This document shows, piece by piece, positions 45,037 through 57,880 of a stretch of DNA of 64,000 bases. Each line of letters begins with the position of its first letter. Position 1 is the first letter of the stretch. Source of the DNA: Lytechinus variegatus (lineage: Eukaryota > Echinodermata > Echinoidea > Temnopleuroida > Toxopneustidae); assembly GCF_018143015.1 (NCBI RefSeq), contig NC_054742.1:57917195-57981194 (forward strand), in the 5' to 3' direction. The notes under the pieces were generated by a model, which saw only the letters and a list, made by a program, of their open reading frames with translations, was not told the DNA's origin and searched no databases. Both the position numbers and the translations under genes were made by a program.

Positions 45037-45169
45037 CAATTACAAGAAAGAGAATGCTAGAAGAGGGACGAATGGATTTCGACCTTCCGGTAATCTTGCC
45101 AAACATAAAGGATCAACTCTTTAAAAGAAGCTAAGGAGACAGTGAAAGTTTTGAAAGCACTATTTGAAA
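45037..45169 (+). CDS. Exon-like segment 1 of a tandem pair
   Basis: Bounded by a polypyrimidine tract and TAG acceptor (TTATTTTTACTGTAG) and a strong donor (GAAA|GTAAGTC). One frame reads ITRKRMLEEGRMDFDLPVIL, then PNIKDQLFKRS and a stop. It aligns with the segment at 46206, which shows KRMPEDGRMDSDRLVNLLNI in the matching frame. Because the frame stops inside the segment, it could be a last coding exon, a poison exon or part of a non-coding RNA. I do not recognise the family. Confidence 0.4.
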
Positions 45170-46205
45170 GTAAGTCAAAAACATGACTCCTATAATCTGG
45201 TGACAATTCATGCTACCCAACGGGTTTGATTAGCCAGCATTAATCATAATTCGTTTGGAAATGAATCTTCTATTTATTCTCAAATGAATAAGTGTGTTTC
45301 AACAAGTGTGTTCTTGTTGTCTTCAATAGTGTCAGCCATTGTAATAAGTTTTAATTAGCCTTTTTGTCAAGAACGGTATGCCAGATATTACTTTCAAGTT
45401 AGAGGCCGCTGTCTTTGAGGGACAGTATTATGTTCCTCAATCTCCAACGCTTCTCTGACTCTCCGCTGATGCCGGTAGGGGATAAGAACACACTTTTCGA
45501 AACCTCGAGTTTGGACCAAAATATGCCTACGAAAGAATACATGGTGTACCATGAAACCCACTACACTCTTCTTCTTCGCCATGGAAACCTTCAGAAATTA
45601 GTTTTTCAGGTTATCATTTTATGTTATGGTATAGGTATCAAAGTCAATTATGTATCAGTTACACCAGAATAATTCTGATGGCAGTACATATATATTGAAG
45701 ATTATACATTGATTTTTTTGTATTTTAATGCCTTATCAGTTATTACAATTTCAATTTCTTTAAATACCATTTTGTCTGTCCCACACTTTGTCATTAATGA
45801 ATGCGAACCCAAACTTTTGCTCATAGTGTTTGTGATGTGGTGAACAATCTCTCATATGGCCATGAAGTTTTTTCTGCCAATTTGCCATAGGAAACACATT
45901 TGCTCGAGGATTTTCCTACATGTACGTATCTAATCAGAACCCTTTTACACTAAGATTTTTTATCTTAGGTCTGGGTTTGCACCTGATACCATCGATCATA
46001 ATGTGCAATTGACTGTTCAAATCAATTACCTCTGCAATCAATCATAAAGCTTTTGTAACCAGACCCATTTCATTTCTAAGATATGCATTTTCCTTTTATG
46101 GTTATAGTGACTTAATATTGTGAAAGCATTTGATATATATCACTTGGCATGTTATCATTGATCATTCCACTAAATAATGATGTATTTTATTTCATTTTGC
46201 TGTAG

Positions 46206-46322
46206 CCGGTATAATGGAAAGAGAATGCCCGAAGATGGACGAATGGATTCTGACCGCTTGGTTAACTTGCTGAACATAAAGGACCTATCGACTTTTGAAG
46301 GCTGTGAGGGCACTTGTTGAAC
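46206..46322 (+). CDS. Exon-like segment 2 of a tandem pair
   Basis: The acceptor TTTTGCTGTAG and donor TGAAC|GTAAGTC match those of segment 1, and similarity continues about 90 bp into the following intron-like sequence (TTCATNCTACCCA, CCAGCATTAATCA). The offset is 1169 bp. The frame aligned to segment 1 stays open for 37 codons, then stops (FEGCEGTC and stop). No known domain recognised. Confidence 0.4.
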
Positions 46323-49300
46323 GTAAGTCAAGAGCATGCTTATTATTATCTGATAATAGTTCATTCTACCCAGTGTACAGCCAGCATTCTCGATTAACCA
46401 GCATTAATCACAGTTTCTTGGGCAACATAGTTTGTCTTATTTCTATGTTATGATAAAACTGAGATCCCATTTTTAGTGCATCATCTGACAAGATTTTGGA
46501 AGGAAATCATTCTGGAAAGGAACCATTTCAAACCTTTGATTTTGATCTTGCTTGAAGTTTGATATGTGTAACACTTCAGATACATATTGTTTTTATTGCA
46601 CATTGTGTTTTGGTTCAATCTTTTTTAAATTGAATTCCATATTGATATTAGATATTTGTAGCACAGAGACAAAGATTCACAATTTCTTTTTAGCACAGCA
46701 AAGAAAAAGGGTAATATGTGGAATGAAGGCAAAGTGCATCACTGCTACTAACTTCTAGTTGGATAACATAAACCATATCAACTTCCAAAGTGATGCAGAG
46801 GGATATTAAATAAATGACATGTCTAAAACTGTTTTGCTGTCACGTATCATGTCTGCATGATGTGTATAATATCAACAAGCTGAAAATGGAAAAGAAAAAT
46901 ATATACCATACTGGTGATTGTACATTTCTCCCAAATGCAACTTTAAAATGTGTGTTTTGAAAAGGAAATATGGTTAGAATAATATTTTATACTTTCACTT
47001 TACACTTGCAGTAATACCACTCTGTGTACAACATGGATACATCCCCTAACTGGTGATAATCATCTTCCAGGAATAAATGAGAGATGTTCTACAGGAGACA
47101 AGGACCCAATCTTGAATCTTTATCTACGTGCAGGGTTGGCTAGTACACTCCGGTTTGAAAGGTTATTGGTGTTTTTGTGAAGTATGATAAAAAAAAATAG
47201 ACACCAGTCATTATCTACCCTCTCTGTCCCGGCGTTAAACATACATTCAAAATCTATGATCTACAGTATATTCCATTTTGTGAACTGAAAAAAAGCCCCT
47301 TGAATTCAATTGTGAGTATGTGCTATTTTACGGCCTGAAAAAATCCTTGTTATTTGTGCGAATCACAATACAAGCACCACCAACGTGTTAAATCATATTC
47401 ATAAGTTAAAAAAATTGTTGGTCAACCACCTTTTCCTTAGACTTACAAAATAGGACAGGTTGGTAGTAAGGATTGAAAAAAAATTTAAGATTTTTTATCT
47501 GAACAATGATTCCCAAGTGAAGGGGAAAATAAGGACTAATCAAAAGGAATTTAATTATAATTGCATTACCAACAAAGGACTAATCTAATGGATATCAGTT
47601 TAAATTGAATTACCAACTAAGGACTTGTCTAAAGGATTGCAATTATGATTGAATTACCAGCTACTACCTTTTAATACCCCAGTGCTTTTGTTTATGTAAG
47701 GACACTGTTACACATAGTGACAACCAGTCACTAATTCCAATCAAGATTGTACCAGGACCCTATCAGAACATAGTGTCTTTATATTTGCAATCCATTACCA
47801 GGGCCCATTTTCTAGAATTCAAGTTGAGGTTTTCAATGGAGATTTCTGCCAAACTGGATGAAAAAGATGAAACATTATTTCAGTTTATTTCGAAACATTT
47901 TTAGTATCAAATGTGTGACTTGCATTTGCATTCACTTCTCATGAACCGTATTTTTAATGTATTTTATGATGACTTTTATGTAGCTCTAAGGGGCAGGTCC
48001 AAGCTCTTTATTTCTGTGCTGATACTTTAGAGCAGGGTTCTAGCCATGCTGGGAAGTGCCAAAGGTGCAGGGCGGAGCTGCCCATTAATGCAAATTACCA
48101 CCAGGCTCTTGGGTTGAAATTGGATGCACCGCCCGGTTCAAATTTTCTGAAAAAGAACTAAAATTTACTGAGTATGTACCACTTAGATTGTATTTCAAGC
48201 TATCAGAGTCCTAGTTTTTGCAAAAAAGTGCAAATTCTGCTTGCATTATCTTACCAAAGATGGTCACCATCGATCTGGAGTAAAATTATTTTGTTGTACA
48301 ATCTGTGCTTTGCAGCTGTGCCTCTTCATATTCTTACCAGCACTAAATTTGTTATAGCTAGAACCCTAGTTCAGAGTTTCTTTATTAGTTATGTATTATT
48401 TCATGAACAAATGCCTGCTTTGTAACTTGTAAAGAATGATTTCTGGGAGTAGATAATATGCCTAAGGTTGGAAAATAATAGGCAAGTAGAATTAAGCTGT
48501 GGTGATTAAGCCTGGGAGATATTTGTGGAGATAACTCATTTAAGAACTTTATCTTGACAAAGTTTGTATTTTTATTTATATTATTTTGACCATTCTGCAA
48601 AAGTGGATCCAAAGGTTTTCCAGAGTTTTTACCTATTGAGTTTTATCTCTGGTTTTTTACCCTGGATCTACTTGTCGTAGATTGATCAACACAGAGGGAA
48701 GGGGGGGGGGGGGGGCTTATCATGCAATTGCAATGAAATTTGGTATGCACGTATTTTGTTTTGTAATTTACTAAAGAAGTCTTTATTCCCATAACAAATT
48801 TTACGATTGCTGTGCTGTGCAAAATTTTGTGTCGCTTGTGAAATTTTTTATTTTCAAGTCTTGAACACTCTTTTAGCCCATTTCGCCAAAATTGAACTCA
48901 ACGTTTTATACATGCACATCCACCAAAAAATTGTTCCCCCCCAAAAAAATCAATGCAAATTGTGTTTTCAACAAAAAATCATAAATTTATTATCATATTT
49001 CATTTTACTGTTTGAAAATGATTTTATTTTATTCTGTCTATTATGCAAACATAGTTAATTGAAAAATAGAAAAGTCAAAACAAACAAAGAAATACATAAG
49101 AAATCAATAAAATAACAAGATATATAGGAATTATTCTTTTAGAGAAAAAAATAGCATTCTTTGGTACCTAGTGAGTTATAGGCAAAAACATACTTTCATA
49201 CACTTATTTGCATGATTAATTACTTTAAAAATATGAAAAATATATTTTTAAAAATTCTACTGCAGTCTTGTAGTTTACATTCAGCTCTATGTGCATGCAA

Positions 49301-49906
49301 TTTTTCACAGCGATCGCGTGATCAGCGTCCATGATCTGAAGTACAAACCTGGTCTAAAATAGCCCAGTTAGAATAGGGTTAAAGGTTCAGCTTCCAATTT
49401 CAAATGTGTACATATATTATAAGCATAATGGAATGACAATTGTACTTATAAATTGGGGGTGGGGGATTTTGAGGGGCGTGAGTGTGAGGTAGGGGTTGAA
49501 GTTCATAGGTCACATAGATCATTACAAACAATGAAATGTCTTTCTCATATTGATTTAAGAACTGCCTAAGAGTTCATCTTCAATTGTGGTTTATAGTGCA
49601 TCTAAGTCGAGTAACGATGATCTGATTAGATTTTCTGGTCACAAGTTCAAGTTCAGAGGTCATAATTTCAAAATATTAGAAGTTGGTTGCTTAATATATT
49701 CTGGATTTGGCGATAGCAGAGGTGTGTGCCATTGAAAATTCCATCTGTTTCTTTCAAATTCCAAGTAATATACATGTATCGTAATATACATGTATAAGTC
49801 TTTGTCATGTGGGGGTTTTCTTAGAACAAACAAACCCACATTAGATAGCATTCAAAGCGCTTTATGTTCTCAGATGGAAAGTTTATCACCTCCACAACAT
49901 AATTAT
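46323..49906. other. Non-coding stretch, no gene seen
   Basis: AT-rich and intron-like. A possible acceptor (CACTTGCAG) at about 47012 precedes an exon-like, non-repetitive stretch, but no frame supports it. G homopolymer near 48703-48716. Confidence 0.5.
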
Positions 49907-50121
49907 GGGGATTGTTTCACAAAGGAATAACTGCAACTAGAAAAGTCATGCTTAATTATTCATGTGCATTGTGCACAATATTCAATGCTCAGTCAAATTG
50001 ATTGATACACAGTAGAGAGCACCCTCTTAGCATGATCCAAACAATATGATGATCTGTTAATTTTGACACATACCGTTACTGCTTTCTTTTAGCCACACTT
50101 GAATCTTTTGTGAAACACCCC
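49907..50121. mobile_element. MITE, GTTTCACAAAG ends
   Basis: The left end GGGGATTGTTTCACAAAGGA and the right end TCTTTTGTGAAACACCCC are inverted. This is the same terminal style as the elements at 52110 and 61935. Interior AT-rich, no coding. Confidence 0.5.
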
Positions 50122-50961
50122 TCTGTTTTGTCTCTTATGTAAGTTGTACATTTATGTCAGATAGCTTGGACCTGCCCTACAGTATATTGTTGTCTGTACT
50201 GTATACTTGCTTTGTATTCATGATTTAATTTTTATTTTTTTGAAATAAAGATGTAAGACCGGCAGCCAGGAAGATTCATTCAAGCTGGAGGACCATAGCA
50301 ATTGACCTCATCGAGTGATGGTGTAGCCTTGAATCTCAAAAACTTGGCTTGCTGTCTAGTTTGAGCTGGGGTCTTCCTGCCAGAATCACACAATTAGTGA
50401 TATCACTACCCAGAGATATATTTTTCAATGTGCAGAGAGGGGAACTGGACACTGCTGTGCATGATATACTACTTCCCTAATGTAAGTGCTTTCTTTGTCG
50501 AGTTTGATGGTATTCTGTGTAGCCTAGAGTATGTTAGACAATGCAATTGGTTTTCCAGCAATTATTACTCTGAGGGTAATAATCTTTGTGGAAATATTGG
50601 GTAGCAATTTCTTCCACATCGGGGTTTTTATCCATATTTTACCTCAATAGCACTTTTTGAATTCATAAGATTAAAAAAAGGAAATTCTTTTCGTGAAAAT
50701 CTATCATAAAACTATTCTTAAAGGCAATTCTGATAAATTGTTAAGGCTTAAAGAAAATTTCCATTGCCCTTTTTTTAAGTAACTGCTACTGCACCCCTTT
50801 TTTATATACCATACTTTTTCGGCCATATACTGCATTCTCCTCATTTTTCGTTTGATCTAGCCACTCTTTTTCTTCCAAATACGTTTCATTTCTCATTACT
50901 GCCCCCTCATGTTTCACTCTCCTCTCACCCTGACAATTCTATTATCTGTTGATCCATCATA

Positions 50962-51109
50962 CCTTGGTCACATTTGCTCTACGGCGAGTCGGAAACAGCC
51001 GTTTTATTAATTTTGATTCAAACCACCTATATGTAGTTGGACAAAAAAAATGTTAAAACGGCTGTTTTCAACTCGCTGTATGGCCGCCGTAGAACAAATG
51101 TGACCATGG
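50962..51109. mobile_element. TA-flanked hairpin MITE, CCTTGGTCACATTTG family, copy 1
   Basis: 148 bp with inverted ends CCTTGGTCACATTTG and CCATGGTCACATTTG, inner arms AAACGGCTGTTTTC, and TA on both sides. Nearly the whole element folds on itself. The sister is at 58980-59139. Confidence 0.85.
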
Positions 51110-51430
51110 TATTAATTGTCATCTGTCTTTACCTCCGTGTATAATCTACTCAATAGTTGTTAGTCTAAATTCATGTTTCACACCGTTTCAACATAATTGC
51201 CATGACTGATATAATAATGGACTAAGAAGACATAATGAATTTCTTTTATTTACATACTTTGATCTCATATCAAAAAGAAGTAATAATTATTTTGTAGTAT
51301 AGGTCTTCCCTTTTTCTGTACATGTGAATTGTTTGGACAGATTAATTTGAGTAAATTTCAAAGTCAATCTCGGCCAAAGTTGGCCCTTTCCTCATTCACC
51401 GCCATAAACCTTGTGTTTGTGCTGTTACAG

Positions 51431-51527
51431 AGTGCAGGACCATATACAAAAGCGTTTGTGCGAATGCCGTGTGTGTATCCATCATGTAATCGCAGAACGT
51501 GTGGAGATAACGGCCTGCGTTGAAATG
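51431..51527 (+). CDS. Possible internal or terminal exon
   Basis: A good acceptor (TTTGTGCTGTTACAG) precedes a 97-bp stretch of higher GC than its surroundings, ended by GAAATG|GTAGGA. One frame is open throughout (QDHIQKRLCECRVCIHHVIA). Another reads AGPYTKAFVRMPCVYPSCNR and then stops. No family recognised, and it could be a non-coding exon. Confidence 0.3.
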
Positions 51528-52109
51528 GTAGGATTTTGTGATGGATATAGGTTGGTCCGCCAAAAAAATGTATTCACACAAAAAGTAAGCCTACTAGTAA
51601 ACTTTGAAGGTTTCACCCAATTTTTGAGGATTGCGTGCTTAAATGGTTATTCTACAATGTGTAAAAACAAAAAGAAAAACCAAAAACAGACGAAAAATTC
51701 TTCATCAATCACAGCAATACATGTTAGTCTTGAATCTAGTTCTAGAAGTGCAATGTCAAATTTTATTTGTCTTTCCTGCTAGCTTCATCTACTTTTCAAT
51801 CCATATACAAGAGCCTTGCCATTTGAGTGTTTCTAGTTGACTCCTATCAATTTTTGTAATGGCCCTTTCCACGTTTGTCAAATATCATCAATGGAGCCTA
51901 GAAGGCTTTGTGGCTTGTTTGCGTTTAGATTGAACAAGGACAGGTTTGCACTTTAAAATTGACCCAGGTCTGCTGATAACCATTTGTGGCTGCACCAAGA
52001 AGGGAAGAAAGGATCTGTTGAGCAATTTTTTAAGAGGACATTGCTGACATCTGAAAATTTGTTTCAAGTGCATGAGAAGTCTTTGCATTCGGTGTTTGGA
52101 AATCTGGCA

Positions 52110-52283
52110 GGTGTTTCATAAAGCTTTTTGTAAGTTATGAACGACTTTAAGAATGATTGGTGACCCTTTCTTGGGAACTTAATCAACACCAATGAAAATC
52201 AGGTATATTTTATTTACCATAGAAAAGGATCACCAGTCGTTCATAATTTTACTTGTATCTTACAAACAGCTTTATGAAACATC
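52110..52283. mobile_element. MITE, GTGTTTCATAAAGCT ends
   Basis: The left end GGTGTTTCATAAAGCTTTTT and the right end read in reverse, GATGTTTCATAAAGCTGTTT, are followed by matching GTAAG and ATGAACGACT blocks in both arms. About 174 bp, no coding. Confidence 0.75.
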
Positions 52284-53159
52284 TACTTGGTAATGTGTTA
52301 ATTCCAAAGTATTGTGTCACCAAGAGGGATGGAGTTCTTTTCAGCTCACATGTGATATCTGGTGCTCTTCAAGACATCATGCAAGTCGCACATTTTCTAT
52401 TGGGATTTCAGATGCTAATATTTCATAAGGTGCTGCATCATTAATTGTTCTACCGATATATTGTGTCATACAGATGTTCTGAATAATTATTTGGAGACTT
52501 GATAATGTTCTGATGTATATGGCTAACTGGAATCGATTTTCTTTGTTATCTTGTGAGAGTGTAGATCTCAGATTTTTTTTCAGGCAACTGCACAATTTAT
52601 GATTGGTCTGTAACCCAATTTTTAAATAAAACGTAAAGTTTGATGCAAATATGGAGACATATAAAGTCTTAATGGCGTCATAGCAATAGTACCATGGACA
52701 ATGATTTGAAACCGATTTGCCCTTTACTCCAAAATAAAGCCTTGCAATCATCCCAAATTGTTAAACAAGTATTCTTTAAGTTAATTAGAACCTCAAATGA
52801 AAAACTATTCATTCACATTTTCAGAATATTAGCAAAATGTTATTTGCTCCTAAATCTTATTTGGGACCAGTCGCAAGGTGTGCAGAGGCCTTTAGAGGAA
52901 TTCTTAGTCTCTGTTGTGCATTCCTAGTCTTTTCCATCCATTTGTGGTGTTTCCCTTTGTTTATTGGATTTCATCAGAGTCATTTGACAAATTAAAGTCA
53001 GTGTGAAGTCTTGGTAAATGCTAAGGTGGTACCCCTGCTTCCTCTTGATGTTTCTACTTGGGGAAGGGATCTATGGCTCGGAGAAATCAGCATTCACCCT
53101 CAAGGTATCTGAGCGATACGACTCTTCGAATCTGGACCATTGCGATCATTGAAAGAGCG

Positions 53160-53700
53160 TTCTCATACCTTTGATAGCCTCGGCATCTTCAAGTAGATCG
53201 ATGACTGTGACAGGGTCTTAAGGGAGCTCGAGCCTGGTAGTAACGCATTTTTTACAGTTTCTGTTTGAAGATAGAGAGTGTAATTGAATTGGTTCTTCTG
53301 GTAGATTGTTCCGACTGTTGATGACCTTTTGGCTGAAGAATTGGTTTCCTTCATCCCAGTCTCGAAAGAATTTTTAATTAGATACTGTCTGTAAAATATG
53401 CCATTGATTCTTTTGTTTCGTTGTTTCAACTGTCAATGACCCTTGGCGAAAGAATAGGTTTCATAGCTACACCAAGTCTGGAACTCATTTTGGATAATAA
53501 GTTGCCATTTCTCAAAAATTTTGCATTGCTTCTTCATGATCCAATGATTCCCTACATCCCTGCCTGGAGAGAATTCTTGACTTTTTAGGGGTGTTGTCTC
53601 TGAAATCTGGCATTGCTTCTTCTGGTAGATTGTTCTAACTGCCAGTGATCATTGGGCTAAAGGATTGTCTCCTACATTCTGGTTTGGAACAACTTCTTTT
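53160..53700 (-). mobile_element. Decayed LINE C-terminal repeats
   Basis: On the minus strand the peptide NQFFSQKVINSRNNLPEEPI recalls the FFSQRVVNxWNxLPxxV tail of LINE reverse transcriptases. Two further degraded versions follow at about 53440 and 53650 (SPMITGS, NNLPEEAMPDF), suggesting local tandem duplication of the tail. Many stops, so not functional. Confidence 0.45.
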
Positions 53701-53838
53701 GAAATTTTATCGGGTGCCGTCTCTGAAATTTGACATTGTGCTTTATGACTAAGATGCATGCATTGTACTGTAATGATTGATGGGCCATTCTTAAAAATAA
53801 TTACATACAATGTAAAGCGTTTAGAAACAAAGTATTAA

Positions 53839-54422
53839 AGGGGAATGAAACCCTTGTAACAAATAGGCTTGTGTAGAAACAGAAAAATCAAAGAATAAGA
53901 ATAAAGAAAGTTTGAGAAAAATCGGACAAATAATGAGAAAGTTATGGGCATTTAAATATTACAATCACTAATGCTATGGAGATCCTCCTATTGGCAATGC
54001 GACAAGGATGTGTGATGTCACTGATGAACAACTTTCCCTTTGGTGGACTATAAAATACCCTCAAAATGTATCTTTTTGCTTTTTCTTATGATGATACAAA
54101 CTCTTTATCCATGATGTATTCTTTAAAAATATGTATTACATGCCCTCATGTAGAAAGAACACGTGATCTATGGATAGATGTGATAAAAGAGGCAATTCAA
54201 GTGAAATATATACTAAAGTAATGGGGAGAGTTGTTCACAAGTGACATCACACATCTTTGTTGCATTGCCAATTTGCTATCTCCATAGCATTAGTGATCGC
54301 AATATTCAAATGCTCATAACTTTCTCATTATTTGTCCAATTTTTCTCAAACTTTTGTTGATCTGTTTCTTTGATTTTTCTCTTTTCACACAAGCTATCTT
54401 TTTCCAATGGTTTCATTCTCCT
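53839..54422. mobile_element. TTAA-flanked fold-back element, copy 2
   Basis: 584 bp, with ends AGGGGAATGAAACC and AGGAGAATGAAACC (reverse) and TTAA on each side (53835-53838 and 54423-54426). Very similar to 9666-10245 along its whole length and in the same orientation. Confidence 0.92.
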
Positions 54423-54426
54423 TTAA

Positions 54427-57010
54427 GTGCTATTTGAATTTCGTAATTATTTAAACCATCAGCTCGACTAAGTTATGTGGGATATTAGGTGCAATTCCTC
54501 AGGATGAGCCTATGTTTAGGGTTTACCGGTAACCCGTATCACATATCTTTACACTTCGGCTGCCCTTTACCTTATCTCTCAGAGTTGTGTGGAAACAAGT
54601 GGTGGATACGGTATGAAGGCAATCATTTGGTTGCTATAAGGTGGTGAATGAATAAATGACAGGGAAGACAAAATAAAAAAATACAAAAAACCAAAAACAA
54701 AAAAATCTTCCCCCAATTGGTTTATTTCTAATTAGTCAACATGCAGTGTGCATTGCAGTTCATAAAATACCACTGCAATACTGCATCATGTACATAAAAG
54801 GTTGATTTATTTGCAAAATAATTGTAATATTTTTCATTTACTCATTTGAAATGCAAAAACCCCCCCCCCCAAAAAAATAATAATAATGAATAATGCAAAA
54901 TCAAAAGGTTGAAGATTATAATTAGTAATAACCCCCCCCCAAAAAAAAAAAGGAGAAATAAATGAATAAATTTTTTTTTTCTTGCAGCAAATATATATAG
55001 ATAAAAAGAAAAGATATGATTACTTAGAACATTCCAATATCAGTCATGGATAATAAAGTGCGTTCCCGTGTTGTGAAACGGTAGAAGATTGACAGGTATA
55101 GATAGCATTTCATGAAGAGATTTGTTAGCCAATGAGATGCAATGATTTACAGTAGCTTATAACATCTGGCTGTAAAAAATCTTCATAAAATGCTTCCCTG
55201 AATGGATAGTACACGGAGGTATGGGGAGAGGTACAATTAGCTGATTAACGGGTAAAACTGTTGAGAGAAAAAGGGGGAATAAAGGGGATGGTAATGAGCT
55301 AGGGTGCAGATTAAAGGAAATAAGGTGGCTTTTTTTGTACAAAAAAGGGTAAAATGTGGAGTGTCAATGCTGAAAATTTGCTCCCCAATACTATTCAGGG
55401 GCAACAGACCAGGGGGGGCCTTAGCCCCTCCCCTCAGTTTTTACAAAAACATTGAATTACCATCTGGATGTGATTTTTAGCATGGTCAGCCCCATCCCCT
55501 CAAATAAAAAAAAAACAAATTACCATCTGATTGTGATTTTTGCACTCCCCCCCCCCTTCAAAACAATAGTTGTGCAGCCCCTGCTATTACCCTTGGCTAC
55601 GCCAAAACAATTGCTTGGAAAATCAATGCATTGTCTTGCATACACTTGACTGCACAGAGTATCATTGAACTTGACAATAGAGCACCTACATTAGAGATGG
55701 GGTATATCATGCACGACAGTGTCCAGTGCCCTGCACACTTGAAAAGTAGACTCTGGGTAGTGACGTCACTAATGGTGCTATTCTGGTAGGAAGACCCCTC
55801 CTCAGATCAGGCTGCTGGTCAGTTTGTGAGGATTAGGGTTTGCACCATTTGATCGAGAGGTCAGTTGCTATGGAAACCTACTTGAATGAATCTTTGGCTG
55901 CTGGTCCCTTTTTTAATAAATCAAATGGAAAATGAAAAGCTTGCTTCTCTGTATTTATTTATGTATTTGTGCACCATGTCTTGCCCCACCCCCTTTTAAT
56001 CCCTGATAACCCTTCCCCTTCTTCTTATCCGATATCCCTCCTTTTAATGCGACATTTGCTCCTGTGATAATTGCTCATCTAACATCTCTGGTTAATTTTG
56101 TGATATTAGGATTTTGGTTAGAGTGTAATAATTAGGATAGAGGTTAGTTTTGCTTATGGTGCCGTTGCCCTTCCCCTTTGGTGACTGTATAACGAGTCAG
56201 AAAAGGCCTATTTGATAATCAAATTGCAATCATTTTGTACCCGACGGTTTATATAGAATTTAAAACTGCCTTTTTCGACTTGCCATGCCTGCACCATAGG
56301 AGTAGCGCGACTTTTGCCCATGGAGCAAATGTAATGGGACCTTTTTTGCAAGCAAAATTTGACATTATTCCTGAAACCCAGCTCTCCAAGTTAATCATTG
56401 CTATTTACGGCCCCCACAACTTTCCGCTTTATATTGTAAAGAACTAGGACTTTGAAAATTTCACTCTTTTTTTTCAGACCAAGTGAATAAAACAGACTGG
56501 CTTCTCTGAACAAAAACAATGCATAAGAGGCAATCCACATTTAGAAGGGTGTGGTTTACTCATTGTACAATTTCTACCCCCCCCCCCCCTGCAATTTGAT
56601 ATGGTAAAGATAAAACTTTCATGAATGTCCAATTGAAGTTATTTGGCACTTTTTTTTGACAAAAAGTGTGGTATTAACAGACAAAAAAATACCTGTTTAT
56701 TTTGATAATCAGTCCTCTTGATTCGGATTGCCTTTATGCACTATTTTAGCCAAATATTTAACCACGCAATATAGTTGCAATTTTGCAGGTGAATGACTTA
56801 GATTAGTGAAATGCTCCCAAATTGACAATTTCAGCTTTTAGAGTAATTTCAAGAATACTGTCATATTTTGGCTTGCAGCGGGTCATTTTGCTCCCATCCC
56901 GTTTACTTTCTAAAATGTTGCAAAGTAGATTGATTTTGATGGCAAACTATTCTGTGATTTTAATGTCCACCCAAATAAAAGGAGCTAGGTCAGCCCCAAA
57001 GTGTTTCCCG
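54427..57010. other. Non-coding stretch, no gene seen
   Basis: Contains two C-run/A-run microsatellites (about 54860-54890 and 54932-54952), a duplicated AATTACCATCTG segment at 55455 and 55517, and C runs at 55549 and 56577. Nothing supports a gene. Confidence 0.5.
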
Positions 57011-57418
57011 TAATCCAAAGAAAAATTATGAATAGTGAAATGTTTAATCGATAGTGAATACCTCGAGAGCAATGCACTTTGCAACATTCCAGATGGTAAA
57101 AATAGGAGATCTTTCATTTAATTTATTTACAAATGAACTTCACAAAATGAATGTAATTTTGTTTACAACTGATTTTCTGACGTGTTAAATATTTTGTCAG
57201 ACACGTAATTTTTTCAGACACGTAATCCAAAGAAAAATTATGAATAGTGAAATGTTTAATCGATAGTGAATATCTCAAGAGCAATGCACTTTTCAACATT
57301 CCAGATGGTAAAAATAGGGGATCTTTCATTTAATTTATTTACAAATGAACTTCACAAAATGAATGTAATTTTGTTTAAAACTGATTTTCTGACGCGTTTA
57401 ATATTTTGTCAGACACAT
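57011..57418. repeat. Tandem duplication, 212-bp period
   Basis: Two direct copies (57011-57222 and 57223-57418) beginning TAATCCAAAGAAAAATTATG and ending near TTTTGTCAGACAC. The copies differ by only a few bases, so the event is recent. Confidence 0.88.
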
Positions 57419-57704
57419 GATCAATATCCTTGAATAGTTGCCAACGTTGCACTAAGAGATGGTAAGCAGGAATAGTATATCATCTCTTTTACAATTAAAG
57501 AATAGACATTACTTCAAACTGACAATGCAAAAGGGTATTCATTAACGGTAAAGTGAAATTTTCATCTTTAAACATAAAGAGGTATTGGATTTGAGGAATT
57601 GTATTTTTTTTTGGCCGAGATGACCTGTGAATCAGATTTTGACATACATTTTATGAAGTTCATTCTGTTTTCCAAGGGCTGTGTGAATGTAGAGTGAGAT
57701 GGGT

Positions 57705-57880
57705 TTAAGGAGAGAAGAACTGAAAGGAAGAAAAGAAGAAAAAGGAGAAGAAGATGAAGAAAGAGGAAAAGAAGAAGAGGAAGAAGATGAAGAGGATGAA
57801 GAAGATGATGAAGAAGAAGATGAAGGAGAAGGAGGAGGAGAAGAGGAGGTAGAAGAACAAGAGAGAGAGGAGGATGGATG
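57705..57880. repeat. GAA/GGA microsatellite
   Basis: Purine-rich run on the plus strand. The acidic plus-strand frame and the poly-serine minus-strand frame are both composition artefacts. Confidence 0.85.

Noticed and set aside
45394-45582. Minus-strand frame ending REALEIEEHNTVPQRQRPLT, recalling the C-terminal region of Penelope-like or LINE proteins
   Set aside because: Too short and without a second motif nearby. The resemblance is not enough for a call.
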